DNA from: an uncultured Candidatus Actinomarina sp.
Lineage (GTDB): Bacteria > Actinomycetota > Acidimicrobiia > Actinomarinales > Actinomarinaceae
Length of the DNA stretch: 64,000 nucleotides
NCBI GenBank assembly: GCA_902555985.1
Contig: CACDUI010000004.1
Coordinates: forward strand, 1-64,000
Direction: 5' to 3'
A model generated the notes under the pieces. It was not told the DNA's origin and did not search any database. It saw only the letters and a list, made by a program, of their open reading frames with translations. Shown piece by piece: positions 19,687 through 29,903 of the stretch; position 1 is the stretch's first letter; each line of letters starts with the position of its first letter. The position numbers and the translations under genes are program-made.

Positions 19687-21249
19687 TTAATTAATTAATT
19701 TATAGGCAGGAAGTGTTAAAAAATCTTCAAACTCTTTATTTACAATTAGATCTTCAAAAAGAGTACCTGCTTCATCCAACATTTTATCAGTTGGAGTTAA
19801 ATTCTTAATTTCTTTTAATTCCTCACCAATTAATTTTTTTATGAATTCAATATTTATTTCAATGCCACTATCGGTGAAGGCATTGTTGTGTACCCATTGC
19901 CATAATTGTGAACGTGAGATTTCAGCAGTTGCAGCATCTTCCATTAAATTAAATAAAGCAGCAGCTCCTTGACCGAGTAGCCATGATTGAATATATAAAA
20001 TTCCAACCTTTACGTTTGTACGGATACCCTCTTCAGTAATTGATCCATCTTTGATATTAAAGTCTTGCAACATATCATCTGTGATTTTGTAATCAGGAAC
20101 ATAACTAATTTGGTTATCAGCTTCACCAAGATGTTCTGAAAAAACATCTTTGCAGATTTTTACAAGATCTGGATGTGCAACCCAAGAACCATCAAACCCC
20201 ATTTCAGCCTCTCGAATTTTGTCATTTTTTACTTTTGTAAAAGCTTCTTCGGTGATATCAGGACTTTTTCTATCAGGAATAAATGCTGACATACCTCCAA
20301 TTGCATGTGCACCACGTTTATGAAGACTTTGAACTAGTAACTCAGTATAAGACTTCATAAATGGAACGGTCATAGTTATCTGAGAACGGTCTGGAAATAG
20401 GACACCTTCAACTTCTCTGTGCCTCTTTATAGCACTAAAAATATAATCCCATCTGCCAGCATTCATGCCTAAAGAGTGGTTTTTAAGACTATATAAGATT
20501 TCATCCATTTCAAATGATGCAGAAATCGTCTCAAGAAGAACAGTTGCTCTTATAGTACTTATTGGTAAATTCAACTCTTCTTCAGCAAGTGTAAATACAT
20601 CATCCCAAAGCTGAGACTCTTCTGCTGTTTCGAGTTTAGGAATATAAAAATAAGTCCCTAGATTATTATCTAATCTTATTTGAGCATTGTGAAATATATA
20701 CATACAAAAATCAAACAAGCTGGCTGAGACAGGCTCATTATTGTAAGTAACATTTTTTTCGTCTAAGTGCCATCCTCTTGGTCTTACGAAAAGTGAAGTT
20801 GTGGAATCCTCATTAAGAGAATAGGATTTCCCTTTTTCTTTATTCTCAAAAGATATTTCTCTTTTATTAGCATCAATTAAATTGACATGTCCATTCACAA
20901 TATTTTCCCAAGTTGGTGATGTTGAGTCTTCAAAATCAGCCATAAAGACATCTGCACCAGAATTGAGTGCATTAATAATCATCTTGCGATCAACAGGACC
21001 AGTAATCTCAACATTTCTATTGGCTACATCCTGTGGCGGTGGAACTACAGTCCATTCACTATCTCTAATAGAAGTGTCTTCTGGAAAGGAGAACCTCCCT
21101 CCATTAGAGATAAACTCTTGGGTTTTATTTCTTTTTTCTAAGAGTTCTTTACGTCTTTTATCAAAAGAAATAATAAACTTTTCAAAAAATTCTAGTGAGT
21201 CATCATTAATGACACTTTCTGAGTTTGTTGAATCATTTATTTCAAACAT
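19687..21249 (-). CDS. aceB: Malate synthase (A-type)
   Basis: DVFMADFEDSTSPTWENIVNGHVNL; SLGMNAGRWDYIFSAIKRHRE; FDGSWVAHPDLV; RSQLWQWVHN. Confidence 0.95.
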   Translation of the reverse strand: MFEINDSTNSESVINDDSLEFFEKFIISFDKRRKELLEKRNKTQEFISNGGRFSFPEDTSIRDSEWTVVPPPQDVANRNVEITGPVDRKMIINALNSGADVFMADFEDSTSPTWENIVNGHVNLIDANKREISFENKEKGKSYSLNEDSTTSLFVRPRGWHLDEKNVTYNNEPVSASLFDFCMYIFHNAQIRLDNNLGTYFYIPKLETAEESQLWDDVFTLAEEELNLPISTIRATVLLETISASFEMDEILYSLKNHSLGMNAGRWDYIFSAIKRHREVEGVLFPDRSQITMTVPFMKSYTELLVQSLHKRGAHAIGGMSAFIPDRKSPDITEEAFTKVKNDKIREAEMGFDGSWVAHPDLVKICKDVFSEHLGEADNQISYVPDYKITDDMLQDFNIKDGSITEEGIRTNVKVGILYIQSWLLGQGAAALFNLMEDAATAEISRSQLWQWVHNNAFTDSGIEINIEFIKKLIGEELKEIKNLTPTDKMLDEAGTLFEDLIVNKEFEDFLTLPAYKLIN

Positions 21250-22544
21250 TAAAATTGTTCCTCTTCTGTAGAACCCTTAAGAGCAAGTGTTGAAGCATCT
21301 CCATCACTTATGATTGTAGAGATTGTATCAAAATAACCTGCACCTACTTCTCTCTGATGTTTGACAGACGTAAATCCATCTTTTTCTAATGCAAACTCTT
21401 TCTGTTGAAGCTCAACATATGCAGACATGTTTCCACCTTTGTACTTCATTGCAAGTTCAAACATAGATGTATTAAGAGCATGAAATCCTGCCAAAGTAAT
21501 GAATTGGAACTTATATCCAAAAGAGCTTAACTTCTCTTGGAATGTAGCTATTTCATCATCTGAAAGTGATTGCTTCCAATTGAAGGAAGGTGAACAATTG
21601 TAAGCTAATAATTTATCAGGGAATTTTTCATGTATTGCATCAGCAAACTCTTTTGCAAATCCTATATCAGGTTTTCCTGTTTCACACCATACAAGATCAG
21701 AGTAAGGGGCATAAGAAAGACCTCTACTAATTGCAGACTCTGGACCATTTTTTACTTTAAAGAACCCTTCTGAAGTTCTTTCTCCTAAAACAAAGTCACT
21801 GTCTATCTCGTCAATATCACTCGTGACAAGGTTTGCAGCCAATGCATCTGTTCTTGCAATTATTACAGTTGGAACACCCATAGTGTCAGATGCAAGCCTT
21901 GCTGAGGTAAGGGTCCTAATGTGTTGACTAGTTGGCACTAATACTTTACCACCCATATGTCCACATTTTTTCTCTGCAGCCAATTGATCTTCAAAATGTA
22001 CTCCTGCAGCTCCAGCTTCAATAAATTTTTTGGTTAATTCAAATACATTAAGAGTTCCACCAAAACCTGCTTCACCATCTGCCACAATTGGTACAAGATA
22101 ATCAATACTGTTATCTCCCTCTACACGATCAACTTGTTCTGCTCTTAAAAGAGCATTATTGATTCGTTTTGCAAGTGTTGGGGCACTATTACTTGGATAC
22201 AGAGATTGATCTGGATAAGTTGTCTCGCCAAGGTTTGAATCGGCAGCAACTTGCCATCCACTTAAATAAATTGCCTTAAGACCGGCTTTTACCATTTGAA
22301 CAGCTTGATTACCAGATAAAGCACCAAGTGCTGAAATCCATTCATCTTTTTTGTTTAAATCTTCAAATAATTTTTGAGCTCCGTTTTCTGCAAGAGTATG
22401 TTTAATTTCTACAGAGTTTCGAATGCTTATCACATCTTCGGCACTGTAGTTTCTAGTGATTCCTTTCCATCGAGGATTATTAGCCCAATCATCTTTTAAC
22501 GATTTAGAATCTAAAAAACTATTCTGCATCATAAAGACTTTCAT
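21249..22544 (-). CDS. aceA: Isocitrate lyase (true start may be at 22532)
   Basis: [61 protein letters not shown]. Confidence 0.95.
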   Translation of the reverse strand: MKVFMMQNSFLDSKSLKDDWANNPRWKGITRNYSAEDVISIRNSVEIKHTLAENGAQKLFEDLNKKDEWISALGALSGNQAVQMVKAGLKAIYLSGWQVAADSNLGETTYPDQSLYPSNSAPTLAKRINNALLRAEQVDRVEGDNSIDYLVPIVADGEAGFGGTLNVFELTKKFIEAGAAGVHFEDQLAAEKKCGHMGGKVLVPTSQHIRTLTSARLASDTMGVPTVIIARTDALAANLVTSDIDEIDSDFVLGERTSEGFFKVKNGPESAISRGLSYAPYSDLVWCETGKPDIGFAKEFADAIHEKFPDKLLAYNCSPSFNWKQSLSDDEIATFQEKLSSFGYKFQFITLAGFHALNTSMFELAMKYKGGNMSAYVELQQKEFALEKDGFTSVKHQREVGAGYFDTISTIISDGDASTLALKGSTEEEQF

Positions 22545-22608
22545 AAAGATCAGCCTTTGTCTGATGTATATCGTTAGTCTTTATTTGGTTTCTTTCTTGT
22601 TCTTTCAT
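22519..22608 (-). CDS. 29-aa upstream ORF ([29 protein letters not shown]) overlapping aceA start
   Basis: ATG at 22608 preceded by aggaaggaaaata (SD-like); overlaps aceA start by 26 nt in a different frame. Confidence 0.45.
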   Translation of the reverse strand: MKEQERNQIKTNDIHQTKADLYESLYDAE

Positions 22609-22626
22609 TATTTTCCTTCCTAAAAT

Positions 22627-22651
22627 AAAAAAAACCGGGCATGTGCCCGGT
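22627..22651 (-). terminator. Intrinsic terminator/attenuator in aceA leader
   Basis: Perfect inverted repeat accgggca-tg-tgcccggt (22634-22651) followed on the minus strand by 8 U (22627-22634). Confidence 0.75.
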
Positions 22652-22732
22652 ATCAAAAATTGTTGTAGAAGGGCACTACATATGTATGTAAACCACCACT
22701 TGCACAACATTTAATTTTTGCATATAAAAAAA

Positions 22733-22761
22733 ATAGCACAGTTGAGTAGTAAATGTGTAAA
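22733..22761 (-). promoter_or_regulatory. Candidate sigma70-type promoter for aceA
   Basis: Minus strand TTTACA - 17 nt - TGCTAT, upstream of the terminator. Confidence 0.35.
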
Positions 22762-22795
22762 TTGTACGATTTTTTTATACATTTTTTGCATAGAA

Positions 22796-22954
22796 GAACC
22801 AGCTCCAGAAATCCTTATTTCATATTTGATCTTTGCAAGATTCTGGGCTGGTTCCTAAATTTTTTTAGTGTTACCGTACGTCTAATAACACTCCTTTAAA
22901 TGATCCAAGTTTCCCCCTTGTAGCTACTCTTAACATAGCTACGCTTACCAAGGG
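22796..22954 (-). ncRNA. Candidate structured RNA (three strong hairpins; strand uncertain)
   Basis: Stem C GAACCAGC/GCUGGUUC extended by CCAGAAUC/GAUUUCUGG (22796-22854); stem B AGUGUUA/UAACACU (22867-22892); stem A CCCUU-GUAGCUA/UAGCUAC-AAGGG (22915-22954). Confidence 0.4.
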
Positions 22955-23032
22955 ATGTTTGTTAAAAATAAGTTATTCACAAGCGCTATTTGTTTGTGAA
23001 ATTATTATCTGTTAAAATACTATCTTGTTTGA

Positions 23033-24079
23033 CTAAATATTTTTAAATATATAACGATTAAAAATTTCCATCTTTTCTTTCCAAGTATCTTTGTAATAAT
23101 GTTGCACAGTTGCTGCCACAGAAGATAACAATGCATTACCATCTTGAGGAGTAAAGCAGTAACCAGTTAAAGTATTCTCTTTTACATGCAGAGAGTGATT
23201 TGCTACAACTCCATGAGAGAGTAATCTTCCGTGATATCCATGATCTCTTCCAAAAGAAAAAACTTTGTTAGAAGACATTTTTTCAGTTTCTATTAAGAAG
23301 TCGCTATTTTTCAAATTTTCTTCGATATCCTCTTTATTGATTTGATCTGAAAAATTAAGTGAAAACCAAAGAGTGTGCATATATTGTGTTGGCAATTTGA
23401 TCGCAGAAGAAAATAGGTTTAATTTTTTTCCTTCTTGAGCAAATAATTCATAAACATCACGTGCATGATGAGTGCCAAAGTTTTGATTTGTATGTTTTGT
23501 AATTGTTGGAGAAGGAGAGAATGAATCATTTTGAGAAACATCATTTGCTCTTCGTAAACAGACAAACTTTCCTTCAAGTAAATCTCTTTGCTGATCCAGA
23601 GCAAATGCTTTAACAATGGAGGCAATATTGTGTGTATTACAAGATGCAATTAGAAACTTATTTGATTCATCCTTTAGAATTTCATTATTTATTCCCCATG
23701 CAAAAAATGGCCCAAAACCGTGTTCTGATCCTTGTGCCATGAATCGCTTATCTTGACTAAGCGAAGAATATATTTTTTCCCAATTATCATTTCCACTTGG
23801 TGTGCAGTCAATAATTACATCTGATTGTTCATAAGCTAATTCAACATCTTTTATTTCATTGAAACCTAATTGATGAAATTCACTAAGAGCATCATTAGTA
23901 GAAACTATTTCAGCCCCTTTTCTTAAAAGTGCTTCAACTTTCCCTCTTTCTTCAGAGAGAGGTGTTCTTTTAAAAAATATAACTTTATCTAATCCGAGTG
24001 ATTCTTTGTGCTCTGCAAGAAGACCTATGAGTGGTTCTCCAATTGTTCCTGTACCAATCACTAATACATTCTTAGACAT
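23033..24079 (-). CDS. Archaeal-type (type II) glyceraldehyde-3-phosphate dehydrogenase-like protein
   Basis: VIGTGTIGEPL; DVIIDCTPSG; IASCNTHNI (cf. SCNTTGL); RRANDVSQ (cf. RRGADP); KLPTQYMHTLWFSLNF (cf. KVPTTLMHVHSI). Confidence 0.72.
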   Translation of the reverse strand: MSKNVLVIGTGTIGEPLIGLLAEHKESLGLDKVIFFKRTPLSEERGKVEALLRKGAEIVSTNDALSEFHQLGFNEIKDVELAYEQSDVIIDCTPSGNDNWEKIYSSLSQDKRFMAQGSEHGFGPFFAWGINNEILKDESNKFLIASCNTHNIASIVKAFALDQQRDLLEGKFVCLRRANDVSQNDSFSPSPTITKHTNQNFGTHHARDVYELFAQEGKKLNLFSSAIKLPTQYMHTLWFSLNFSDQINKEDIEENLKNSDFLIETEKMSSNKVFSFGRDHGYHGRLLSHGVVANHSLHVKENTLTGYCFTPQDGNALLSSVAATVQHYYKDTWKEKMEIFNRYIFKNI

Positions 24080-24133
24080 ATCGTTCCCCCCCTATATAAT
24101 TGAGAATAGGTGGTAAACTTTTTAAATCCAAGT

Positions 24134-26788
24134 ATGAAAAATAAACTTATTTATGAATTTTCTAGTCAAAAAACCGATGGTGATGCATCATTAAGTAACC
24201 TTCTCGGCGGCAAGGGCGCAAATCTTGCAGAAATGTCAAAGCTTGGAATCAAAGTACCTGCAGGTTTTACTATCACGACTGAAGCTTGCAATTACTTTTC
24301 AAAGAATAAAAAATTACCTGATGGATTGCAAGATGAAATAATTAACTATGTTTCAAATTTAGAGAACTTATCTCAAAAAGTGTTTGGAAAAAATGAATCA
24401 CCACTTTTGCTATCTGTGAGATCAGGTGGCATGATTTCCATGCCTGGAATGATGGATTCTATATTAAATATAGGTCTAAATGATCAAAACGTGCAGAGCT
24501 TAGCAAAGGCTTTTAATGACGAGCGTTTTGCATTTGATTCATACAGAAGATTGATTCAAATGTATTCCAATGTTGTTCTAGGGGTAGAAATGAATAGGTT
24601 CGAAGCAGTTATTGCAAATAAAAAGCGTATGGATAATGTGACTTCTGATGCAGATTTTAATGTTGATCAGCTCGATTGGATAATTAACGCATATAAAAAT
24701 ACTGTTGAAAGATTTACAAACTCTTCATTTCCCCAAGATCCCCATGAACAACTACTTGGAGCTATAGAAGCTGTATTTAGTAGTTGGCAAAACAAAAGAG
24801 CAATGACTTATAGGAAGATAAATAATATTCCTGACTCTTTAGGCACTGCGGCAACAGTACAAACAATGGTTTTTGGCAATTTAAATGACAATTCAGGAAC
24901 TGGAGTAGCTTTTACTAGAAATCCCTCGAATGGCACCAATGAGCTTTACGGAGAATACTTAATAAACGCACAGGGAGAAGATGTAGTTGCAGGTATTAGA
25001 ACTCCCCACCCAATCAGAAATAATGAAATTGTTGAACAAGAGTCGCTCGAGTCAAAATTTCCTGAAGGGTTTAAAGAAATTAAAGAAATAGCATTAAAAC
25101 TCGAAAAACACTTTAAGGAAGTACAAGATATAGAGTTTACAATTGAAAACGAAGAAGTTTATTTACTGCAAACTAGAAAAGCTAAAAGAACTGCTCAGGC
25201 CAGTATAAAAATTGCTATAGATTTGCATAATGAAGGAATTACTACAAAAGAAGAGTCATTAATAATGGTAGATGCAAATAGCATTACGAATGTTTTACAT
25301 CCTCAATTTGTGGAATCACAGGAAAAAGCTCTTTTTAATAAAGCCCTTAACGCTTCTCCCGGAGCAGCTGTAGGTGAAATTGTTTTTGATGCAGATAAAG
25401 CGGAATCAGAGGCTAACAAAGGAAGAGATGTAGTTTTAGTTAGAGACGAGACCAGTCCAGAAGATATTCATGGAATGCATTCATCTGTAGGGATTCTTAC
25501 AACAAAAGGTGGAATGACAAGCCACGCTGCAGTAGTTGCTAGGGGAATGGGAAAACCATGTGTTGTTGGTGCTGAAGGTTTGACGATTGATATTCAAAAT
25601 AAAACAGTAAGTAACGGAGAGATAGTACTTACTGAAGGAGACATTATTTCTATAGACGGGTCTTTGGGAGAAGTTTATGTTGGGGAACTAGAGACTGAAC
25701 CACCGAGACCATCAGATGAGTTCAACACGCTTATGGAGTGGAGTAATGAGCATAAGAGATTAGCAATTAGAGCAAATGCAGAAACAGTATTAGACACTAA
25801 AAAGTCATTGGAGTTTGGTGCAGAGGGTATAGGGCTTTGCAGAACAGAGCACATGTTTTTTGAAGGAGAAAGAATTATTCCTATGCGCGAGATGATTATG
25901 TCAGAATCCAAACAAGGTAGGAAAAAAGCTTTAAAGAAATTAATTAATTTTCAAATTGATGATTTCGAGTCTCTTTTTTTATTGTTAAAAGAAAAGCCTA
26001 TAACAGTGAGGCTTCTTGATCCACCTATGCATGAGTTTTTACCAAAAAGTGATATTGAAATGGGTGAACTTGGTAATGTAATTGGAGTTACTCCAAGCTA
26101 CATTCGAGAAATGCTTGTTAAGCTATCTGAGAGTAATCCGATGCTTGGACATAGAGGAGTGCGCCTTGGATTAAGTTATCCTGAAATTTACCAGATGCAA
26201 GTAGAAGCAATAATTAGGGCTGCTTATAATTTACAAAAAAAAGAGAATGTAACAGTAGCGCCGGAGATAATGATTCCTTTGGTTATGAATGCTGAAGAAC
26301 TATTTCAAATGAAAAATATTCTTGTTAAGAAAATAAATAAGGTTCAAGAAAAATTAGGTTTTGTATTTAATTGCACAATCGGAACAATGATTGAACTACC
26401 TAGCGCTGCACTTAATTCTCAATCAATAGGTGAACATGCAGATTTTTTCTCATTTGGCACTAATGATTTAACACAAACTACCCTTGGTCTCTCAAGAGAT
26501 GATGCCTCAAAATTTCTTTCTAAGTATGTTGAAAATGATATATTTTCAGAAGATCCATTTGTGTCGATAGATAAAGAAACAGTTGGAAAAGTGGTTGAGA
26601 TTTCTGTCAATGATGGAAGAAAATCAAATAAAGATTTAAAAATTGGAGTTTGCGGAGAACATGCCGGAGAATCAGAATCTATTCACTTTTTTAATTCGCT
26701 AGCAATCGATTATATTTCTTGCTCTCCTTATAGAATACCGACCGCAAAACTTGCAGCAGCACAGGCAGAAATAATTAAAAACTATTAA
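24134..26788 (+). CDS. ppdK: Pyruvate, phosphate dikinase (ORF extends to 24110; ATG 24134 preferred)
   Basis: LGGKGANLAEMSKLGIKVPAGFTITTEAC; GGMTSHAAVVARGMGKPCVVG; FSFGTNDLTQTTLGLSRDDA; GVCGEHAGE. Confidence 0.96.
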   Translation: MKNKLIYEFSSQKTDGDASLSNLLGGKGANLAEMSKLGIKVPAGFTITTEACNYFSKNKKLPDGLQDEIINYVSNLENLSQKVFGKNESPLLLSVRSGGMISMPGMMDSILNIGLNDQNVQSLAKAFNDERFAFDSYRRLIQMYSNVVLGVEMNRFEAVIANKKRMDNVTSDADFNVDQLDWIINAYKNTVERFTNSSFPQDPHEQLLGAIEAVFSSWQNKRAMTYRKINNIPDSLGTAATVQTMVFGNLNDNSGTGVAFTRNPSNGTNELYGEYLINAQGEDVVAGIRTPHPIRNNEIVEQESLESKFPEGFKEIKEIALKLEKHFKEVQDIEFTIENEEVYLLQTRKAKRTAQASIKIAIDLHNEGITTKEESLIMVDANSITNVLHPQFVESQEKALFNKALNASPGAAVGEIVFDADKAESEANKGRDVVLVRDETSPEDIHGMHSSVGILTTKGGMTSHAAVVARGMGKPCVVGAEGLTIDIQNKTVSNGEIVLTEGDIISIDGSLGEVYVGELETEPPRPSDEFNTLMEWSNEHKRLAIRANAETVLDTKKSLEFGAEGIGLCRTEHMFFEGERIIPMREMIMSESKQGRKKALKKLINFQIDDFESLFLLLKEKPITVRLLDPPMHEFLPKSDIEMGELGNVIGVTPSYIREMLVKLSESNPMLGHRGVRLGLSYPEIYQMQVEAIIRAAYNLQKKENVTVAPEIMIPLVMNAEELFQMKNILVKKINKVQEKLGFVFNCTIGTMIELPSAALNSQSIGEHADFFSFGTNDLTQTTLGLSRDDASKFLSKYVENDIFSEDPFVSIDKETVGKVVEISVNDGRKSNKDLKIGVCGEHAGESESIHFFNSLAIDYISCSPYRIPTAKLAAAQAEIIKNY

Positions 26789-26824
26789 TTATAAGATTCA
26801 ATAATTTCCGATATACTTGCTTTT

Positions 26825-27214
26825 ATGAATTACAAATTAATTAATAGACTTGACCCACTTGTATACCTTGGGTTGGTATTAGTAGGGTTTATCATGCCTG
26901 AAGTGGTTTACCGTTTATTCTTGTTTGATTTCACTGCTGTACTAGCAGAGAACCAAGCAATGATTGTTAGATCTATTGGCTTGCCACTTTACTTTGCAGC
27001 AATGGCTTTTTTCCTGCTTGGAGGCAACGCAGAGAATGGAAAACAATTAAACATAATAAGATACAGTGGAGGGCTTGGGTTAATAACTTTCGCAGTCTTT
27101 ACTGAATTTAACGGTTTTTTTGCTTTTGGCCTTGTAGAAATAGGATTAGCAGTTGTTACAGGATCACAAATCAAAAAAGAAGAAGGTTCTGGCAACTATT
27201 CAACAGAAGAATAA
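26825..27214 (+). CDS. Hypothetical membrane protein
   Basis: Four hydrophobic segments. Confidence 0.6.
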   Translation: MNYKLINRLDPLVYLGLVLVGFIMPEVVYRLFLFDFTAVLAENQAMIVRSIGLPLYFAAMAFFLLGGNAENGKQLNIIRYSGGLGLITFAVFTEFNGFFAFGLVEIGLAVVTGSQIKKEEGSGNYSTEE

Positions 27215-27276
27215 TAAAAGTTATTATTTTGTGATACCTACTAACTATTTATATGGTCAAATAGTTATAGGAAAAT

Positions 27277-28050
27277 ATGATTTTAAAAGATAAAAAAATT
27301 CTTATTACTGGAATTCTTACAGATAAAAGCATAGCTTATGCCTCTGCAAAAATTGCAATAGAAAATGGAGCAACAGTTGTAGCTACAGGCTTTGGCAAAG
27401 GCCTTCGTATTACTGAAAGAGCAGTAAAGAGGCTTTCAGATGATATCAAAGTATTTTCAATGGACATTGAAAACCAAGATGAAGTTGATGCCGCAGTAGA
27501 AAGTGTAAAACAAGAAGTTGGTAATTTAGATGGGATTTTACACGCAATCGCTTTCTCACCAACTGAAGCAATGGGTGGTAATTTTTTGAATACAGACATA
27601 TCAGATGCAGTAAAAAGTTTTGAGATTTCTGCATTTTCTTTAAAAACACTAGCAACATCTTTTCAACCTTTACTAAACAATCCTTCTTCAATTGTTGCTC
27701 TGGATTTTGACAATACGCAGGCTTGGCCCGGATACGACTGGCAGGGTGTTGCAAAATCAAGCTTACAATCAATAGTTAGATATCTGGGTTATTACATGGG
27801 CAAGGATGGAGTAAGAGTTAATGCTGTTGCTGCCGGTCCTTTAGCTACAACTGCTGCTAAAAACATTCCTGGTTTTTCTGAAATGAATGAAGAGTGGAAT
27901 AAACGGGCTCCTTTAGGTTGGGATACAAAAAACCCTGAGCCTGTAGCAAAAGTAGTTAATTTTTTACTTTCAGATTTTTCTGAAATGGTAACTGGAGAAA
28001 TAATTCATGCTGATGGAGGGGTTCACTCTATTGGTGGATCAATGCTGTAA
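27277..28050 (+). CDS. fabI: Enoyl-ACP reductase
   Basis: ILITGILTDKSIAYASAKIA; SDFSEMVTGEIIHADGGVHSIGG. Confidence 0.93.
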   Translation: MILKDKKILITGILTDKSIAYASAKIAIENGATVVATGFGKGLRITERAVKRLSDDIKVFSMDIENQDEVDAAVESVKQEVGNLDGILHAIAFSPTEAMGGNFLNTDISDAVKSFEISAFSLKTLATSFQPLLNNPSSIVALDFDNTQAWPGYDWQGVAKSSLQSIVRYLGYYMGKDGVRVNAVAAGPLATTAAKNIPGFSEMNEEWNKRAPLGWDTKNPEPVAKVVNFLLSDFSEMVTGEIIHADGGVHSIGGSML

Positions 28051-28055
28051 TAGAA

Positions 28056-28433
28056 GTGAAAAAATTAATTCCACTTCTAATCTTTTTTATTTTTATACAG
28101 TGTTCTTCAGGTTCTTCTAATTCAGCAACTGAAGAAGTCAGTAATACTGAGGAAGTCAGTAATACTGAGGAACCCAGTAGTACAAACAGTGTTCAAGTTT
28201 CTAATTCTTGTGATGACGTACAAGATGCGCTAAATCAGGTTTATTTGGCTTACTCTGAAATTGAGGCAGGCTCACTTCCTTCTCCAGCAACTTTAGATTC
28301 ATTTTTAGATTGGCCTTTACTTTTTAATCAGACTTTAAAAAATAATCCAGCCTATAGCGATATTATTGCTTCGGTATCGAATTTTGATGAGTTAATTACT
28401 AATAATCCAGACTGCTTAGGTGAGTTGGAATGA
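28056..28433 (+). CDS. Small lipoprotein (GTG start)
   Basis: Lipobox-like IFIQC; tandem EEVSNT repeat. Confidence 0.6.
   Translation: MKKLIPLLIFFIFIQCSSGSSNSATEEVSNTEEVSNTEEPSSTNSVQVSNSCDDVQDALNQVYLAYSEIEAGSLPSPATLDSFLDWPLLFNQTLKNNPAYSDIIASVSNFDELITNNPDCLGELE
28134..28169 (+). repeat. 18-bp tandem repeat gaagtcagtaatactgag x2
   Basis: Two identical adjacent copies, partial third. Confidence 0.85.
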
Positions 28434-29872
28434 CAAAAAAAGTTATTATATTTACATTAATTTTATCAATCAATATTATCAGTCCTGTAAGGGCAGATGA
28501 AGAATGCACCAACCTTTCGCAGGAAGATATACAATCCTCGATTGATAAAGCTACAGAAGGTAAAACACCTAGTGAAGTATCTGTAGAAGCAATAATTAAT
28601 CAAATAAATCAAGACTTCAAAACAAACTGTACTCAAGAACAGTTTTTTAATTTACAAAAAAATGCATTAGAGAATGGTAAATGTCTAGCTGAATTTGAGT
28701 TCAATGAATTTTATAAAATTGCAGATAATTTTGTAAATAACTTGTCTTTATTTAGGAATCAAGCAGCAACTGCTGTAGCAAGTACACAGCAGTTTATGGT
28801 GGATGTTGAAGTATTAAATCTCGGACCTATTGCAGAAATTGCAAATGCAGGAAGCCAGAACATGGATCAAGTAAATGCACTAGATGAAAGGATTGCAGTT
28901 CTAGAACAAAGAAATGAAGAGCTTATGAAAGAACTTGGTTATTCAACTAGTTCTGAGAATCTATCAGATTCCTCTAATACAGCGAACTTAAATGAAATTA
29001 ATTCATTATTGGAGCAAATAGACCAACTTTATTCACTTCAGGGAACTGCATACGAGATTGAAAGTTTACAACAGCAAGTAAAATCACTAAATGATTACGC
29101 AATAGAACTTCAAGGATTGATTGATTCAGCTAGTGAAGATAGTGATACAAGTGCAGTTGAAGAACAATTAACCACTACTCGTGAAGAGATATCTTCATTG
29201 GAAGCGGTAATTGCAGAACGTGAGAGTACAACAAATGGATTAACACTTACAGATATAAATAACCGCATTAGTGAACTTGAAGCTAAGATTGCTCAATTAC
29301 AATCAGAATCAAATTCAACAGGAACTAATTCTGACACCTCAACTTCACCATCTGATAATCCACTTGAACAGGAATTTCAAAGAAATATTGAAGAGTTAGA
29401 AAGGCTACAACAAGAGGTACAGACACTTCTTACAAATGTTTCTCAGTCAAGTGAAGAGGCAGTAAATACATCTATCAACGAGGCTAATCTAATGGAACAA
29501 GAAGCAATGGATTTGTACTTTGGTGTTTACATTGAATTAAAGATGGCAGCAGATTATCTAGCAATGTTAGAAATACATGACAGAGCATTTTTCAACGGAA
29601 TGCTTAGGGTTGCATCGAACTGTGACGCTGAATATTACAAATCTAATGGTCTTGAATTACAGTATGGTAAATTGATTAAAAAACTTTCAGATGTCTCAAG
29701 CATACTTGAAGCAACTGCTAATAATCTAAGGGAGGTATCTGTATTTGAAGCAACGACCTTTAATGCGTTAAAGCAGAAGTACGCATCAATGGGTATAGAT
29801 TTTAATGTTCAATTTTTTGAATGTCCTGTTGACGAACCTAATTGTGAACCACCTCCTCCACCTAAGGGGTAG
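28430..29872 (+). CDS. Secreted coiled-coil protein of unknown function
   Basis: Signal peptide (ending VRADEEC) and heptad-like Glu/Gln/Leu-rich segments; Cys-Pro C-terminus ECPVDEPNCEPPPPPKG. Confidence 0.65.
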   Translation: MTKKVIIFTLILSINIISPVRADEECTNLSQEDIQSSIDKATEGKTPSEVSVEAIINQINQDFKTNCTQEQFFNLQKNALENGKCLAEFEFNEFYKIADNFVNNLSLFRNQAATAVASTQQFMVDVEVLNLGPIAEIANAGSQNMDQVNALDERIAVLEQRNEELMKELGYSTSSENLSDSSNTANLNEINSLLEQIDQLYSLQGTAYEIESLQQQVKSLNDYAIELQGLIDSASEDSDTSAVEEQLTTTREEISSLEAVIAERESTTNGLTLTDINNRISELEAKIAQLQSESNSTGTNSDTSTSPSDNPLEQEFQRNIEELERLQQEVQTLLTNVSQSSEEAVNTSINEANLMEQEAMDLYFGVYIELKMAADYLAMLEIHDRAFFNGMLRVASNCDAEYYKSNGLELQYGKLIKKLSDVSSILEATANNLREVSVFEATTFNALKQKYASMGIDFNVQFFECPVDEPNCEPPPPPKG

Positions 29873-29903
29873 TGCCTTGAGATTTAATTGTTACAATTAA
29901 CTT

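Noticed and set aside
22519-22710. 63-aa ORF with tandem Trp codons (MLCKWWFTYIC...) considered as a trp-type leader peptide
   Set aside because: It reads straight through the terminator hairpin without a stop before it, and aceA is not a tryptophan gene; the shorter ORF from ATG 22608 with a good SD is preferred.
22796-22990. tmRNA / RNase P / SRP RNA assignment for the structured gap
   Set aside because: No tRNA-like 3' end, no tag ORF, and I could not find the conserved RNase P or SRP core motifs on either strand by eye.
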